64,000 bases of DNA from Methanocella_A sp963769045 (GTDB taxonomy: Archaea; Halobacteriota; Methanocellia; Methanocellales; Methanocellaceae). Positions within the stretch are counted from its first letter, which is position 1, and each line of letters starts with the position of its first letter. The DNA is taken from positions 1-64,000 of the forward strand of contig CAVYKK010000007.1 of NCBI GenBank assembly GCA_963769045.1, written 5' to 3'. The notes below the pieces were generated by a model. It was not told where the DNA came from. It saw nothing but the letters and a program-made list of their open reading frames with translations, and did not search any database. The translations under genes were made by a program, and so were the position numbers. Of this stretch, positions 18,325 through 27,719 are shown one piece after another.

Positions 18325-18987
18325 ATGCGGATAGTTCTGCTCGGGCCGCCGGGTGCAGGTAAAAGCACTCAGGCGGAAGCCATTGCCCGGAGATTTGACA
18401 TACCCCGCGTTTCCCCGGGCGACATCCTGCGGGAGAATATACGCGAAGGCACGTCTCTGGGTGTAACTGCAGAGACTGATATGGTTAAAGGGAGCCTTGT
18501 GCCTGACAACCTTGTCGCGCGGCTAGTCGAGGAACACCTGAATAAGCCGGATGCCAGAAAGGGTTTCGTGCTCGAAGGCTTTCCCAGGTCGCTGCCGCAG
18601 GCAGAGACGCTGGACAGGTTTCTCGAAAAGCGAGGGCTTAAGCTTGACGCTGTTATCGATATCGAAGTGAGCGACTGGCTGATCATGAGGCGTATTTCCG
18701 GCCGCCTGACCTGTCCGTCTTGCGGTGCCACCTATAACATTTACTTCGATCCGCCCCGGGTCCCGGGCGTCTGCGACGTCTGCGGCGGCAGGCTGTACCA
18801 GCGGGCGGACGATACGGAGGAAGCGGTCAGAAACCGCATTGCGGTATACGATAAGCTGACCCGGCCCGTGATAGGCTATTACCGTAAGCAGGGCGTGCTC
18901 ATCACTGTCGACGGGGATAAGGAGATTGACCGGTTGAGCGCTGAAGATTATGCATTCCCTCGAAATGAAGGCTTTTTCGCATTTTAG
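18325..18987 (+). CDS. adk: Adenylate kinase
   Basis: Bacterial-type long-form adenylate kinase (ATP + AMP = 2 ADP), about 220 residues from ATG at 18325 behind GGGGGAT. P-loop GPPGAGKSTQ, AMP-binding GFPRSLPQAETL, and a LID domain with a Cys4 zinc knuckle (CPSCGATYN and CDVCGG). It is divergent from ppsA across an AT-rich shared promoter at about 18135-18165. Adenylate kinase would recycle the AMP made by PEP synthase, a sensible pairing. After DGDKEIDRLSAE the reading frame gives an atypical tail (YAFPRNEGFFAF), while the +1 frame reads KIMHSLEMKAF, more like the usual C-terminal helix. A late one-base indel near 18945 is therefore possible. Confidence 0.9.
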   Translation: MRIVLLGPPGAGKSTQAEAIARRFDIPRVSPGDILRENIREGTSLGVTAETDMVKGSLVPDNLVARLVEEHLNKPDARKGFVLEGFPRSLPQAETLDRFLEKRGLKLDAVIDIEVSDWLIMRRISGRLTCPSCGATYNIYFDPPRVPGVCDVCGGRLYQRADDTEEAVRNRIAVYDKLTRPVIGYYRKQGVLITVDGDKEIDRLSAEDYAFPRNEGFFAF

Positions 18988-19035
18988 TAACGGTATATCA
19001 TTTATGCATCGAAAGCGACATTTGTAAAGATTTCT

Positions 19036-20272
19036 ATGTCAGGCGGACCGCCGGTCGCGAGTAAGATACTTTTCATAGTAATGGACGGAGCCTCTGACAG
19101 GCCTGTAAACGGGACCACTCCGCTGGCGCACGCCGATACGCCTAACCTCGATGCAATGGCATGCGGCGGGATCAATGGCATCATGGATACGGTGGGCACA
19201 GGTGTCCGCCCCGGGTCTGACGTGTCCCACCTCGCTCTGCTGGGATATGACCCGTACCGGTACTATACCGGCAGGGGGCCGTTCGAAGCGGCAGGTGTGG
19301 GGATTGACATAAAGCCCGGCGACGTAGCCTTCCGGTGTAATTTTGCTACTCTGGAGAACGGTATCGTCATGGACAGGCGGGCCGGGAGAATCCAGGATAC
19401 GGACGAGCTGGCAAAGGCCATCTCGGAGGAGGTGAACGTGCCCGGCGTGGATATCCTCTTTAAAAGGTCGACCGGACACCGTGCAGCACTCGTATTAAGG
19501 GGGAAGGGCCTGTCGCCTGCTATCACCGATACCGACCCTCACAAAGCCGGACTTCCTCTTAAAGCGTGCCGGGCAACGGCAGATACGCCGGAAGCCAGGC
19601 ATACGGCTGACGTGGTGAACAGCATATCAAAGCAGGTCTTCGAAGTACTGGATCGCCACCCGGTGAACATAGAGCGAAAAAAGCACGGGCTGCTGCCAGG
19701 CAATGCCCTACTGATGAGAGGGGCAGGCGGCTTCCCGGATATACCGGACTTTTACGGCAAATACGGCATGAAAGGGGCAGTAATTGCCTCGGCAGGCCTG
19801 ATCATTGGCATAGGGAAGCTGTGCGGACTGGAATACCTGCCTGTGGGGGGCATGGGTGTCGAACTGTCCGGCTCTACGGCGGGCGAAAAGATCGAAAAAG
19901 CCATAGCAGCGCTTAATACTCACGACTTCGTCCTGGTGAACATCAAAGGCGCAGACGAGGCCGGGCACGACGGTGACTTCGGCAGGAAAGCAAAGTTCTT
20001 ACAGGAAATGGATGTGGCTTTCAAGAGTCTGCAGTACCTGCCGGGCGTCCTCGTCATCGTTACCGCCGATCACAGCACGCCGGTATCCATCCGGGGCCAT
20101 TCGGCCGATCCGGTGCCGATCACAATGCATGGGCCGGGCGTGCGGATTGACGACGTAGCATCGCTATAGCGAGCTCATCGCGCATAAGGGCGGGCTCGGC
20201 AGGATCGAAGGACTCGACGTCATGCCGATAGCCCTCGACCTCATCAACAGGACAAAAAAATTCGGTGCATGA
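19036..20272 (+). pseudogene. apgM: 2,3-bisphosphoglycerate-independent phosphoglycerate mutase (archaeal ApgM type), late frameshift
   Basis: Interconverts 3- and 2-phosphoglycerate. Alkaline-phosphatase-fold metal-site motifs are present: IVMDGASDRP near the N-terminus, PGSDVSHLALLGY, and TADHSTP near the C-terminus. The frame stops at 20169, but the missing C-terminal helix (SELIAHKGGLGRIEGLD to NRTKKFGA) is intact in the next frame and ends with TGA at 20270-20272. A single extra base near 20164 explains the break. All catalytic motifs precede it, so the product may retain activity, or the break may be a sequence error. Between adk and GAPDH on the same strand. Confidence 0.8.
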
Positions 20273-20386
20273 TAAAAAGCGCAGCGATCGTCCGGCCATA
20301 TTTTATCGTGACTTTATTTTCAAAGATTTCGTTCACAAATAGTTATTTCGATGTCATTTAAACTTGTTAAAGAGGGGATTTTTAAA

Positions 20387-21475
20387 ATGGCGGATAAGAT
20401 TAAAGTTGCTCTCAACGGTTACGGGACGATCGGCAAGCGTGTCGCAGATGCAGTCGCACGCCAGGACGACATGACCCTGGTCGGGATAGCCAAGACCAAG
20501 CCCGACTACGAGGCATATGTGGCAGCAGAAAAAGGGTACGATATTTATGCGGTAGATGCAGCAAAAGCGGGACCGATATTCAAAGCTGCAGGGCTGCAGA
20601 TAGCCGGCTCCAACAAAGAGATGATCAAGAAAGCCGACATCGTCGTGGATGCTACCCCAAAGGGGATCGGCGCGAAAAACAAAGCGCTGTATGAAAAGCT
20701 AGGCAAGCAGGCGATCTTCGAGGGCGGTGAGAAACACGAGTTGACAGGGACCTCCTTTAACGCGGCCGCCAATTTCGACGAGGCCATCGGCAAGAAGTAT
20801 GTCCGGGTGGTCTCGTGCAATACGTCGGCGCTCTGCCGGCTCATGTACGCCATTGACTCTGCTTTCGGCATCAGGCACGCGCACGTCACGCTCGTGCGTC
20901 GTGCCACCGACCCGGATGACATCAAGAAAGGCCCTATCAACGCTATTGTGCCTGACCCCGTCACGCTACCCTCGCACCATGGCCCGGACGTCCAGTCCGT
21001 GATGCCGCACATCGATATCGTCACGGCGGCCCTGAAGGTGCCGACCACTCTCATGCACGTGCACTCCGTCAGCATCAGTGTGAAGGGCACGCCATTGCAG
21101 CAGGACGTCGTCGACGCTCTTAAGAAATGGCCTCGTATATGGCTGATCCCTCCCTCGTATGAGATCAAGTCCACCGCCAGTGCGATGGAACTGGGCAGGG
21201 TGCTCGGCAGGCCCAAGGGCGACATGATGGAGAACGCCGTATGGGAGGAGTCCGTCTCCGTGGACAAAAACGGTCACATCAGCCTCTTCCAGGCCGTCCA
21301 CCAGGAGTCGGACGTCATCCCGGAAAATATCGACTGCATCCGGGCGATGACAGGGCTCGCTAAGGACAAGCTGAAATCGATGGCTAAAACCGACCGGTCG
21401 CTGGGCATCGGGACGCTAAAGCCCTGGAGGAACCTCCCGCCGCAGGCAGAACACGGGGAAGTACTCACGGTATGA
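20387..21475 (+). CDS. gap: Glyceraldehyde-3-phosphate dehydrogenase (archaeal type II)
   Basis: Phosphorylating GAPDH of the archaeal family, 362 residues from ATG at 20387 behind AGAGGGGAT. An upstream in-frame ATG at 20351 has no ribosome site. Rossmann motif NGYGTIGKRVADA at the N-terminus and catalytic Cys in SCNTSALCR. It interconverts glyceraldehyde-3-phosphate and 1,3-bisphosphoglycerate in gluconeogenesis. It closes the carbohydrate cluster and is intact in every visible respect. Confidence 0.95.
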   Translation: MADKIKVALNGYGTIGKRVADAVARQDDMTLVGIAKTKPDYEAYVAAEKGYDIYAVDAAKAGPIFKAAGLQIAGSNKEMIKKADIVVDATPKGIGAKNKALYEKLGKQAIFEGGEKHELTGTSFNAAANFDEAIGKKYVRVVSCNTSALCRLMYAIDSAFGIRHAHVTLVRRATDPDDIKKGPINAIVPDPVTLPSHHGPDVQSVMPHIDIVTAALKVPTTLMHVHSVSISVKGTPLQQDVVDALKKWPRIWLIPPSYEIKSTASAMELGRVLGRPKGDMMENAVWEESVSVDKNGHISLFQAVHQESDVIPENIDCIRAMTGLAKDKLKSMAKTDRSLGIGTLKPWRNLPPQAEHGEVLTV

Positions 21476-21515
21476 TTATGACGTTTTATACCGTGACACA
21501 AGATGGGGGATGGAT

Positions 21516-21806
21516 ATGACATCGAGGCTTAAGCCGGTGAGGTTCGGGCTGACGACGGCGATCGTGTGGTGCGCATACGTATTCTGCCTTGGGGTCATGG
21601 CGACCTACCTCAACTGGGGTAACACGATGCAGTCGGCGATCCGGTCGATATATCCCGGCTACCGGAGGACCCCGGGAGGGATAGTGATCGGCACGGTATG
21701 GGCCTTTTTCGACGGATTTTTCGGAGCTACGATATTCGCATGGCTCTACAATTTACTCGCGGGCGCCAGGCACAGGTATATCCGGGAAACCGACCGGAAG
21801 AAATGA
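21516..21806 (+). CDS. Small membrane protein, two helices
   Basis: 96 residues from ATG at 21516, five bases after GGGGGA; the ATG at 21510 is inside that ribosome site. Two hydrophobic helices (about residues 10-32 and 53-78) flank a polar loop containing NWGNTMQS and YPGYRR. The C-terminal tail is basic. It resembles the small holin-like or membrane-anchor proteins common in methanogens, but no function can be assigned. Confidence 0.7.
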   Translation: MTSRLKPVRFGLTTAIVWCAYVFCLGVMATYLNWGNTMQSAIRSIYPGYRRTPGGIVIGTVWAFFDGFFGATIFAWLYNLLAGARHRYIRETDRKK

Positions 21807-22220
21807 TATCCGTTGATGAGTGCCAGATGCAAGGGTGCGATAACTGATATAGAAAACCAATGGCCGGGACAAAAGGGTAGGGATGGGCAGGCCCGGCCAT
21901 TAATTGGAAAGTGAGGTTGGGATGCGGCACTACAGCCTGGCCCTGAATCGTGTAGGGCGTGTGTAGTACTGCGACTTTCTGATCTATACTTGCACACTGC
22001 AAGTTATATACCTGGACCAAGAGCATAGCGAAAGTATTCCCTTGCCCGGGATGGAAAAATAAAGCAAATATAATGGCTATTTTAGTCATGTGCAGTTAAA
22101 ATACCATTATTAATCTATTCACCACGGATTTGTCCTGTTATCCTATATTGTCTCTGTGGTCAGGCATAACCAATACTGATCTTATGGCTGTAATGCATGC
22201 GCTTGATTAATAATATACGA
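21807..22220. other. Intergenic region with two perfect hairpins, no gene seen
   Basis: No convincing coding frame. Two perfect inverted repeats stand out. AATGGCCGGG (21859-21868) pairs with CCCGGCCATT (21892-21901), leaving a purine-rich loop. ACTTGCA (21988-21994) pairs with TGCAAGT (21998-22004) and runs directly into TATATA. The first could end the upstream transcript. The second abuts a TATA box and could be an operator, but no gene starts close behind it. A small untranslated RNA is possible and unproven. Confidence 0.4.
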
Positions 22221-22239
22221 ATGACATATTCTCTGTCAT
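22221..22239. promoter_or_regulatory. Inverted repeat over the start codon of the next gene
   Basis: ATGACA and TGTCAT are separated by seven bases, and the right arm contains the start ATG of the membrane protein gene. A TATA-like AATATAC lies at about 22210-22216, so transcription probably starts at or near the ATG (leaderless). A protein bound here would cover the transcription start. Confidence 0.35.
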
Positions 22240-22582
22240 GAGCGTATTGAAAGCTGTCAACAATTCTATCATCGACGGGGTGAAGCTGATATTGATCTTC
22301 GCCGTCTGCCTGATAGTGGCCCTGGTGGGTAGCTATCTATTGGGCGTTTTGGTCGGGCTCGTGCCGAAGGACAGTGAATATTACCGGCCGTTGAGCATCG
22401 ATACCGTGCTAAACAATCTTCCCTTCATCGGGACGAATATGATATACATTATCGGGTTCCTGCTTCTCCTCTGTGTCATATATGCAGCCGCATTGGGCTA
22501 CAGCCGTTATATGGAAAGACGGGCACCGGCCGCGGATAATCCGCCTGAAACACCCTCGCAACAGCAGGGAGCGAAGCAGTAG
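22238..22582 (+). CDS. Small membrane protein of unknown function
   Basis: 114 residues with two strongly hydrophobic helices (about 13-38 and 68-90) and a Pro/Gln-rich hydrophilic tail ending QQQGAKQ. No recognised domain. No Shine-Dalgarno site precedes the ATG and a TATA-like element lies about 25 bases upstream, consistent with a leaderless mRNA. It is 75 bases before the thymidylate synthase gene and may be co-transcribed with it. Confidence 0.7.
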   Translation: MSVLKAVNNSIIDGVKLILIFAVCLIVALVGSYLLGVLVGLVPKDSEYYRPLSIDTVLNNLPFIGTNMIYIIGFLLLLCVIYAAALGYSRYMERRAPAADNPPETPSQQQGAKQ

Positions 22583-22657
22583 CAGTGGCACTCTCGTCAA
22601 AGCGACAGGCATTAATATTCTCCAAGCCTATGTAGTGTGACATCAGGTGGATATGCA

Positions 22658-23293
22658 ATGATCGCCGGCACATTCGATACGATTTCCGAGGCGTGGTTCT
22701 CAGCCATCGGCCAGATATACCGGGGCGGCCAGCTAGTTGAAACAGAATATGGCATAAAAGCAAAGATGGTCAACGGCATGCTGCTGGAGATCGATAATCC
22801 CGTACAGGCATGGCACAAGAAAGACCCGTTCTGTACTCCTGATCGCGTCAAGTTATACAAGCAGCAGTTCAAGAGGGAGTCCGTCGGCAAGCACGGGTTC
22901 GAGTACACCTATGTCGACCGGATGATCAACTACGAGGGCTTTGATCAGCTGCAATGGATGGCCGAGCAGCTGAAGAAGAAGCGCTACGAGTCAAAGCGCA
23001 TCCAGGCGATCACGTGGATGCCGAAGGTTGACTGCATGAAGCAGGAGGACCAGCCCTGCTTCCAGCGCATCTGGGTATTCCCCCACCGGAACAACCGGCT
23101 GGACGTGCACATACACTACCGGTCCTGGGACATGTTCAAGGCGTTCGAGGCAAACCTGATGGCCTTCCAGGAGCTGGTCAGAGACGAGCTGATCGGGCCG
23201 ACCGACTTCATGATCGGCAGGCTCCGGTGTTTCGGGGACAACGTGCACATCTACGAGGACGACTTCCAGGCCGTCGAAGCGGCCCTGAAATAG
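22658..23293 (+). CDS. thyA: Archaeal thymidylate synthase (ThyA-like, MJ0757 family)
   Basis: About 211 residues, matching the short archaeal thymidylate synthase-like family. It would methylate dUMP to dTMP using a folate or methanopterin donor. The catalytic Cys is in QPCFQRIWVFPHR, followed by the nucleotide-binding HIHYRSWDMFKAFEANL (RSxD...N pattern of ThyA). Start ATG at 22658 follows GGTGGAT; an upstream GTG at 22637 lies before that site and is less likely. The 3' end overlaps the convergent DUF1259-like gene by 43 bases. Confidence 0.85.
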   Translation: MIAGTFDTISEAWFSAIGQIYRGGQLVETEYGIKAKMVNGMLLEIDNPVQAWHKKDPFCTPDRVKLYKQQFKRESVGKHGFEYTYVDRMINYEGFDQLQWMAEQLKKKRYESKRIQAITWMPKVDCMKQEDQPCFQRIWVFPHRNNRLDVHIHYRSWDMFKAFEANLMAFQELVRDELIGPTDFMIGRLRCFGDNVHIYEDDFQAVEAALK

Positions 23294-24220
23294 TCCTCCT
23301 TTATCGGGAAACTATTCGTTTTATCTAAGGCTGCTTTGAGCCCGTTTGCCAGCCGGTGCTGGTCGTCCGTCGCCCAGAAGTGGAGGAAGAACAGCCGGGG
23401 CTTTTCGCCTATCATGTGGCTGTGTACGGCGGTCACGTTGATGCCATTCTCCTTCAAAGCCCGTATTACCGGGTTGACTTCGTCGCCCGTTAGGACGAAA
23501 TCTCCCGAGGTTGCCGCTTTACCGTTACCGAGTGGCTGGAAATTGATGGACGTGGCCACGCCCATCGACGGGGGCACTTCCATGCCTTCGTCCGTGATAA
23601 TTTCCGTCCGGGGGACGCCCAGCTGGTATACATTGCCGCTGAATTTTCCTTTCACGCCTGTCGCTGCGTCCAGCATGGATGTATTCAGGCTGTCATTCCC
23701 TGGCTGTGCCGTCGCAGGCGCTTTAGTCGGCGTCCCGGTCAGCGCAAGGGCATCATGGATTGTGGCTGCCATGACTACCGGGTCACCATGGCCGGATATA
23801 TGCATGTATATGACCTTCGGGCTCTCGCCGAGCAGGTGGTTATGCAGTGCAGTCTGATCGATGCCACCCTGCTGCAGCTTCTGCATTACGACGTTGGCCT
23901 CGCCTTCCGTCAGCACCAGATCGCCCATGGCTACCGATTCATTTCCCGAATTTTTAAAGGCGACCCACGAGCCAAGGGCCAGTGCGGGAGCGACTGAAAC
24001 GTTTCCGATAGTGACGTTCAGGTCGCTTCTCGGCATGCTGAACTTGAAGACGCCGTCCGGCTGCAATGTCCCGGGCCTGTCCCATTGCTTTCTCGACGTT
24101 TCCCCAGCTTGAATTGTTATTTGCCATCGAAGGCCCCGCTATGGAGATTTGAGTGATAATATACAGAATTGCTATCGACAGGACGAGGATAACAATACTG
24201 GCATGGTATAGCTTTCTCAT
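23251..24220 (-). pseudogene. Secreted DUF1259-type (LppY/LpqO-like) protein, split by a one-base frameshift
   Basis: ATG at 24220, behind GGGGAT, opens an N-terminal membrane/signal segment (about 25 hydrophobic residues) and reaches VEKAMGQ. The frame then breaks near 24075, and the adjacent frame continues PGTLQPDGVFKFSMPRSD into two similar half-domains. Each half has a GDxVLT, HNHLLGE or HSHMIGE, and YMHISG or FLHFWA pattern. Removing one G in CAGGCCCGGG restores a single frame of about 320 residues. The paired His motifs look metal-binding. Function of the family is unknown. Either an indel error or a recent lesion, because both halves are well preserved. Confidence 0.75.
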
Positions 24221-24634
24221 CTGCGACATCCCCTATCCGACAGAGAAAAATTTATCGTCGATCAGAAAAAGGACTCTGACAATTATCTGGTAAAAACGGT
24301 GCTAAACCGGATAATATCGGGTAGAAATTAGCGATTATCCCGTCCGTCAGACGGGCTCCTCCGCAACTTTTTCCTCGAGTCTTCTATAATGGCCGTGTCA
24401 TTCTTGCTCCCGTGCCTCCAATGCCAGGTCGATTGCACAGTCGGACCGCCGATTGCTTAACAAAACCATATATCCAGTATCGTTTACCAATATCATTTTT
24501 ATTTATCAATTTAATACTTATTATTACGAATCGAAAAAAATATAACATTGGTTGTACGATAGGCTTGCTACTGAAAAATCCGTCAATACCGCATGTATTG
24601 TCATTTAACCGGCGGGAACTGCCGGAGATCGCCT
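24221..24634. other. Intergenic region between divergent DUF1259-like and metal ATPase genes
   Basis: No gene seen. A short hairpin (CCCGTC/GACGGG at 24339-24355) is followed by a T-rich stretch. The last 150 bases are AT-rich and contain a TATA-like AAAATATAAC at about 24536-24546, probably the promoter of the ATPase. Confidence 0.4.
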
Positions 24635-26575
24635 ATGTCTACCCATACAGATATTCCAACCCGGAAAGCATCGACGGGCATCATCTCTTTACTCCTGCGT
24701 TACCGGGATTTTCTGCTCGACCCGGGTACGCTGTTCACCATTGCCAGCGCATTTCTCCTGGCGGCAGCCACGATCCTCCATCCTGCCGGACTGTTTTCCG
24801 AAAACGGCATGAGCGGCAACGGGCGGTTCCTGTATCTCGCCGCCGCCCTCGTCGGTTCGTCCTACATCTGGTGGTCGGCAATACAGGGGATCAGGGAAAG
24901 GGATTTTACCGCCGATATTCCCGTTTCGATAGCCACCATCGCCGCGATAGCGATCGGCCAGTACTCGGCCGCTGCCGTCGTAGCGGTACTGCTATTGCTC
25001 GGGGGCATGCTGGAGGACTTCGTGGCCGCCCGGGCCGGCAAAGCGCTGGAGGCACTGGCCAGGCTCCTGCCCGACCGGGTGACGGTCCGGCGGGACGGCC
25101 AGGACGTGATCATACCCCTGGAGAGCGTTAGCGCGGGCGATCTCGTGCTGGTGCGTTCCGGGGAACGGATCGCCGTCGACGGGGTGGTTGTCTCGGGCAC
25201 GGCATCGGTAAACCAGGCCGCGATCACCGGCGAGAGCCTGCTGGTAGACAAACAGGCGGGCGATCCCGTATTCGCCGGTACGCTCAACGAGATAGGCGCA
25301 ATGGAGATACGGGCTACGAAAGTCGGGCATGAGACGACGCTGGGGCAGATCCATCGGCTCATTGCCGAAGCCCAGGAACAGAAGCCCCGCATAGAGCGGC
25401 TACTGAACACATATGCAAAATTTTACACGCCCATGGCGCTGATAATGGGCGTCGCGCTCTGGTGGTGGAGCGGAGACGTCATGCGGGCCATCACGGTGCT
25501 GATCGTCTTCTGCCCGTGCGTCATGGTCCTCGCCACACCCACCGCGCTTGTCGCCTCGATCGGAAACGCCGCGCTGCGGGGGAGCCTCGTTAAAAAGGGC
25601 GCCACGATCGAGGCGATGAGCAAGATCGACACCGTCGTATTCGATAAGACCGGTACGCTCACGATCGGCAAGCCCCTGCTGGTCGAGATCATACCCGCGG
25701 GTGAAATGGGTGCAGCCGACATTCTGCACATGGCCGCCACCGCCGAAAAGTTCAGCGAACATCCCCTGGGTAAGGCCATCGTGAGGGCTGCGCAGGAGAA
25801 AGGGCTGGCCGTGCCCGATCCGGAATCCTTCGTAGCCCTGCCCGGGCTGGGCGTGAAAGCAGTCTCGGGACATCGGGAAGTTTTCATCGGCAGGCCATCC
25901 GCACTGATCGAGCAGGGGATCAGTATACCCGGTAACCTCAAAACCATCGTCGAAGGGCAGGCAGACCTTGGCCGTAATATCATCGTGATGGCCATCGGCC
26001 GGGAGATCGCAGGCATTTTTTCCTTCGAGGACGAGCTGAGATCCGGGTCGAAAGAGACCGTCGAGAGCCTTGAGCGAATGGGATTACGCACGATTCTCCT
26101 GACCGGGGATAACCGTCAGGCTGCCGGGCGTGTGGCCGGGCAATTAGGGATCAGGGAGGTCTATGCGGAGGTGCTGCCGCAGGATAAAGTGGCCATTGTC
26201 CGACGTCTCCAGGCGGAAGGCCGCAGCGTAGCTTTCGTCGGGGACGGGGTGAACGACGGGCCGGCGCTGGCCGTAGCCAACGTCGGGGTTGCCATGGGGA
26301 TCACAGGCACCGACGTAGCTATCGAAACAGCCGAGGTCGGGCTCCTGTCGGATGACCTGACCCGGTTGCCGCACCTGATGGCCATTTCCCGGAAGGCCAT
26401 CCGGACGATCAAGCAAAACGTGCTGTTTTCGCTCGCCATCCTGGCGATAGCGATCGTGTTCACCGTCCCGGGCATCTTATCGCCGGTCACCGGGGCACTG
26501 TTACACGAGCTATCGTCCATACCCGTGATCATCAACTCGGCGAGGCTGATCACGTTCGGGCCAAAGCCGAAATGA
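24635..26575 (+). CDS. P1B-type heavy-metal-transporting ATPase
   Basis: Metal export pump, 646 residues from ATG at 24635 behind CGGAGAT. Features: the CPC metal-binding motif in TM6 (about 293-295), phosphorylated Asp in DKTGT (about D337), SEHPLGKAI of the nucleotide domain, LTGDN, and GDGVNDGPAL. There is no N-terminal CxxC metal-binding domain. The final helix carries LLHELSSIPVIINSARL rather than the YN/MxxSS residues of copper pumps or the Asp of zinc pumps. The metal therefore cannot be assigned with confidence; Zn/Cd/Co-type or an uncommon subclass is possible. Confidence 0.9.
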   Translation: MSTHTDIPTRKASTGIISLLLRYRDFLLDPGTLFTIASAFLLAAATILHPAGLFSENGMSGNGRFLYLAAALVGSSYIWWSAIQGIRERDFTADIPVSIATIAAIAIGQYSAAAVVAVLLLLGGMLEDFVAARAGKALEALARLLPDRVTVRRDGQDVIIPLESVSAGDLVLVRSGERIAVDGVVVSGTASVNQAAITGESLLVDKQAGDPVFAGTLNEIGAMEIRATKVGHETTLGQIHRLIAEAQEQKPRIERLLNTYAKFYTPMALIMGVALWWWSGDVMRAITVLIVFCPCVMVLATPTALVASIGNAALRGSLVKKGATIEAMSKIDTVVFDKTGTLTIGKPLLVEIIPAGEMGAADILHMAATAEKFSEHPLGKAIVRAAQEKGLAVPDPESFVALPGLGVKAVSGHREVFIGRPSALIEQGISIPGNLKTIVEGQADLGRNIIVMAIGREIAGIFSFEDELRSGSKETVESLERMGLRTILLTGDNRQAAGRVAGQLGIREVYAEVLPQDKVAIVRRLQAEGRSVAFVGDGVNDGPALAVANVGVAMGITGTDVAIETAEVGLLSDDLTRLPHLMAISRKAIRTIKQNVLFSLAILAIAIVFTVPGILSPVTGALLHELSSIPVIINSARLITFGPKPK

Positions 26576-26598
26576 TTGCCGTGAAAAAAGACGATCGC

Positions 26599-27600
26599 TT
26601 AAAATCTATTGAATAGCTCGCCCGGCGAAGGCCTGGAATATTTTATCATTTCCCCTGTCCGGGCGCTTGACTGCAGCTTTTCCATCATGTCCGTGACAAC
26701 GGCTGCGTCATAGGGCGTCTGCAGCGGCTTCTGGCCGCCAGCCAGTACATCGTCGACGAAATGCCTCATGAGCTCGACGAACGAATACTGGTAATCGAAG
26801 GTCCATGACATCATAAACGAGCCTTTTTCCCTGTACGATACGCCGTCAAATGACGAAATAGTAATGACGCCCTCCGTGCCCACGATCTTGTCGAGCCACA
26901 TCCATGACGTCCTTGAAATGTCGTTCGCACACCAGTTGGCTATGATGTTACCGATTGCACCGTTCTCATATCTGACCGTCGCCACAAAGAGGTCGTCGCT
27001 CTTTAATTTTTTATACGTCAGCGTCGACTGCATGGCCTGCAGCTCTACCGGCGTGCCCAGCAGGAAGTTGGACACATATATCGAGTGGTAGGCCTGTGTG
27101 AATAGCGCGCCGTGGTACCGTCGGGCCATATCTTCCTCCATGCGCTGCGTCACCATGAACGAAGCGTAGCCCGGGTCTCCGATAGCTCCGTCCCGGATGA
27201 GTTCCCTGGCCCGGGCGACCTTCGGCCGGAACAGGTAGTTGTGTACCGGGAACAGGACTACCTTTTCCTCCTCGCTTACCCGGGCCATGTCGACAACCTC
27301 TTTCAGGCTCAAGGCCAGCGGTTTCTCCACCAGCACGTGCTTCCCGTTTTTCATGGCGGTAATGGCCTGGCTGCAGTGGTCTTTGTCCGCGCTGCAAACC
27401 ACGATGGCATCGATATCCGGGTCGTTCGCCAGCTTTTCAAACGAGTCGTACGACCGGGTCTTCCACTGCCGTGCAATTTGCCCGGCCCGGTCCATACCAT
27501 GACTGTAGACGCCTGCCAGTTTTCCGTTCTTCGTACCCGTGATGCCCCTGTAGTGGCTGAAAGCAATTTCGCCCAGGCCTGAAATCGCTATGTTGACCAT
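26599..27600 (-). CDS. Gfo/Idh/MocA family sugar oxidoreductase
   Basis: NAD(P)-dependent dehydrogenase, 333 residues from ATG at 27600 (MVNIAISGLGEIAFSHY). Rossmann glycine motif at the N-terminus, VVCSADKDHCSQAITAMKNG, and the family signature EKPLALSLKE with the catalytic-site Lys. Substrates are usually sugars, inositols or nucleotide sugars. Divergent from the fucose-isomerase-like gene across an AT-rich promoter, suggesting a joint sugar module. Confidence 0.88.
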   Translation of the reverse strand: MVNIAISGLGEIAFSHYRGITGTKNGKLAGVYSHGMDRAGQIARQWKTRSYDSFEKLANDPDIDAIVVCSADKDHCSQAITAMKNGKHVLVEKPLALSLKEVVDMARVSEEEKVVLFPVHNYLFRPKVARARELIRDGAIGDPGYASFMVTQRMEEDMARRYHGALFTQAYHSIYVSNFLLGTPVELQAMQSTLTYKKLKSDDLFVATVRYENGAIGNIIANWCANDISRTSWMWLDKIVGTEGVITISSFDGVSYREKGSFMMSWTFDYQYSFVELMRHFVDDVLAGGQKPLQTPYDAAVVTDMMEKLQSSARTGEMIKYSRPSPGELFNRF

Positions 27601-27719
27601 AAAGATCACTGTCCTTCTCAATTAATATTATTAACTTTATTATTATATTTCATCAATGCATATTATTAATCAGCGTACCTCGTAATTACCGGGTACCCTG
27701 ATGGACGGCGATAGCATTG

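Noticed and set aside
20150..20180. Programmed frameshift near the end of apgM
   Set aside because: No slippery heptamer or downstream structure is evident, and similar single-base breaks occur in unrelated genes nearby; indel or decay is simpler.
24410..24480. Short Cys-containing frame upstream of the P1B ATPase
   Set aside because: Only 23 codons, no ribosome site, and no similarity to metal-binding leader peptides.
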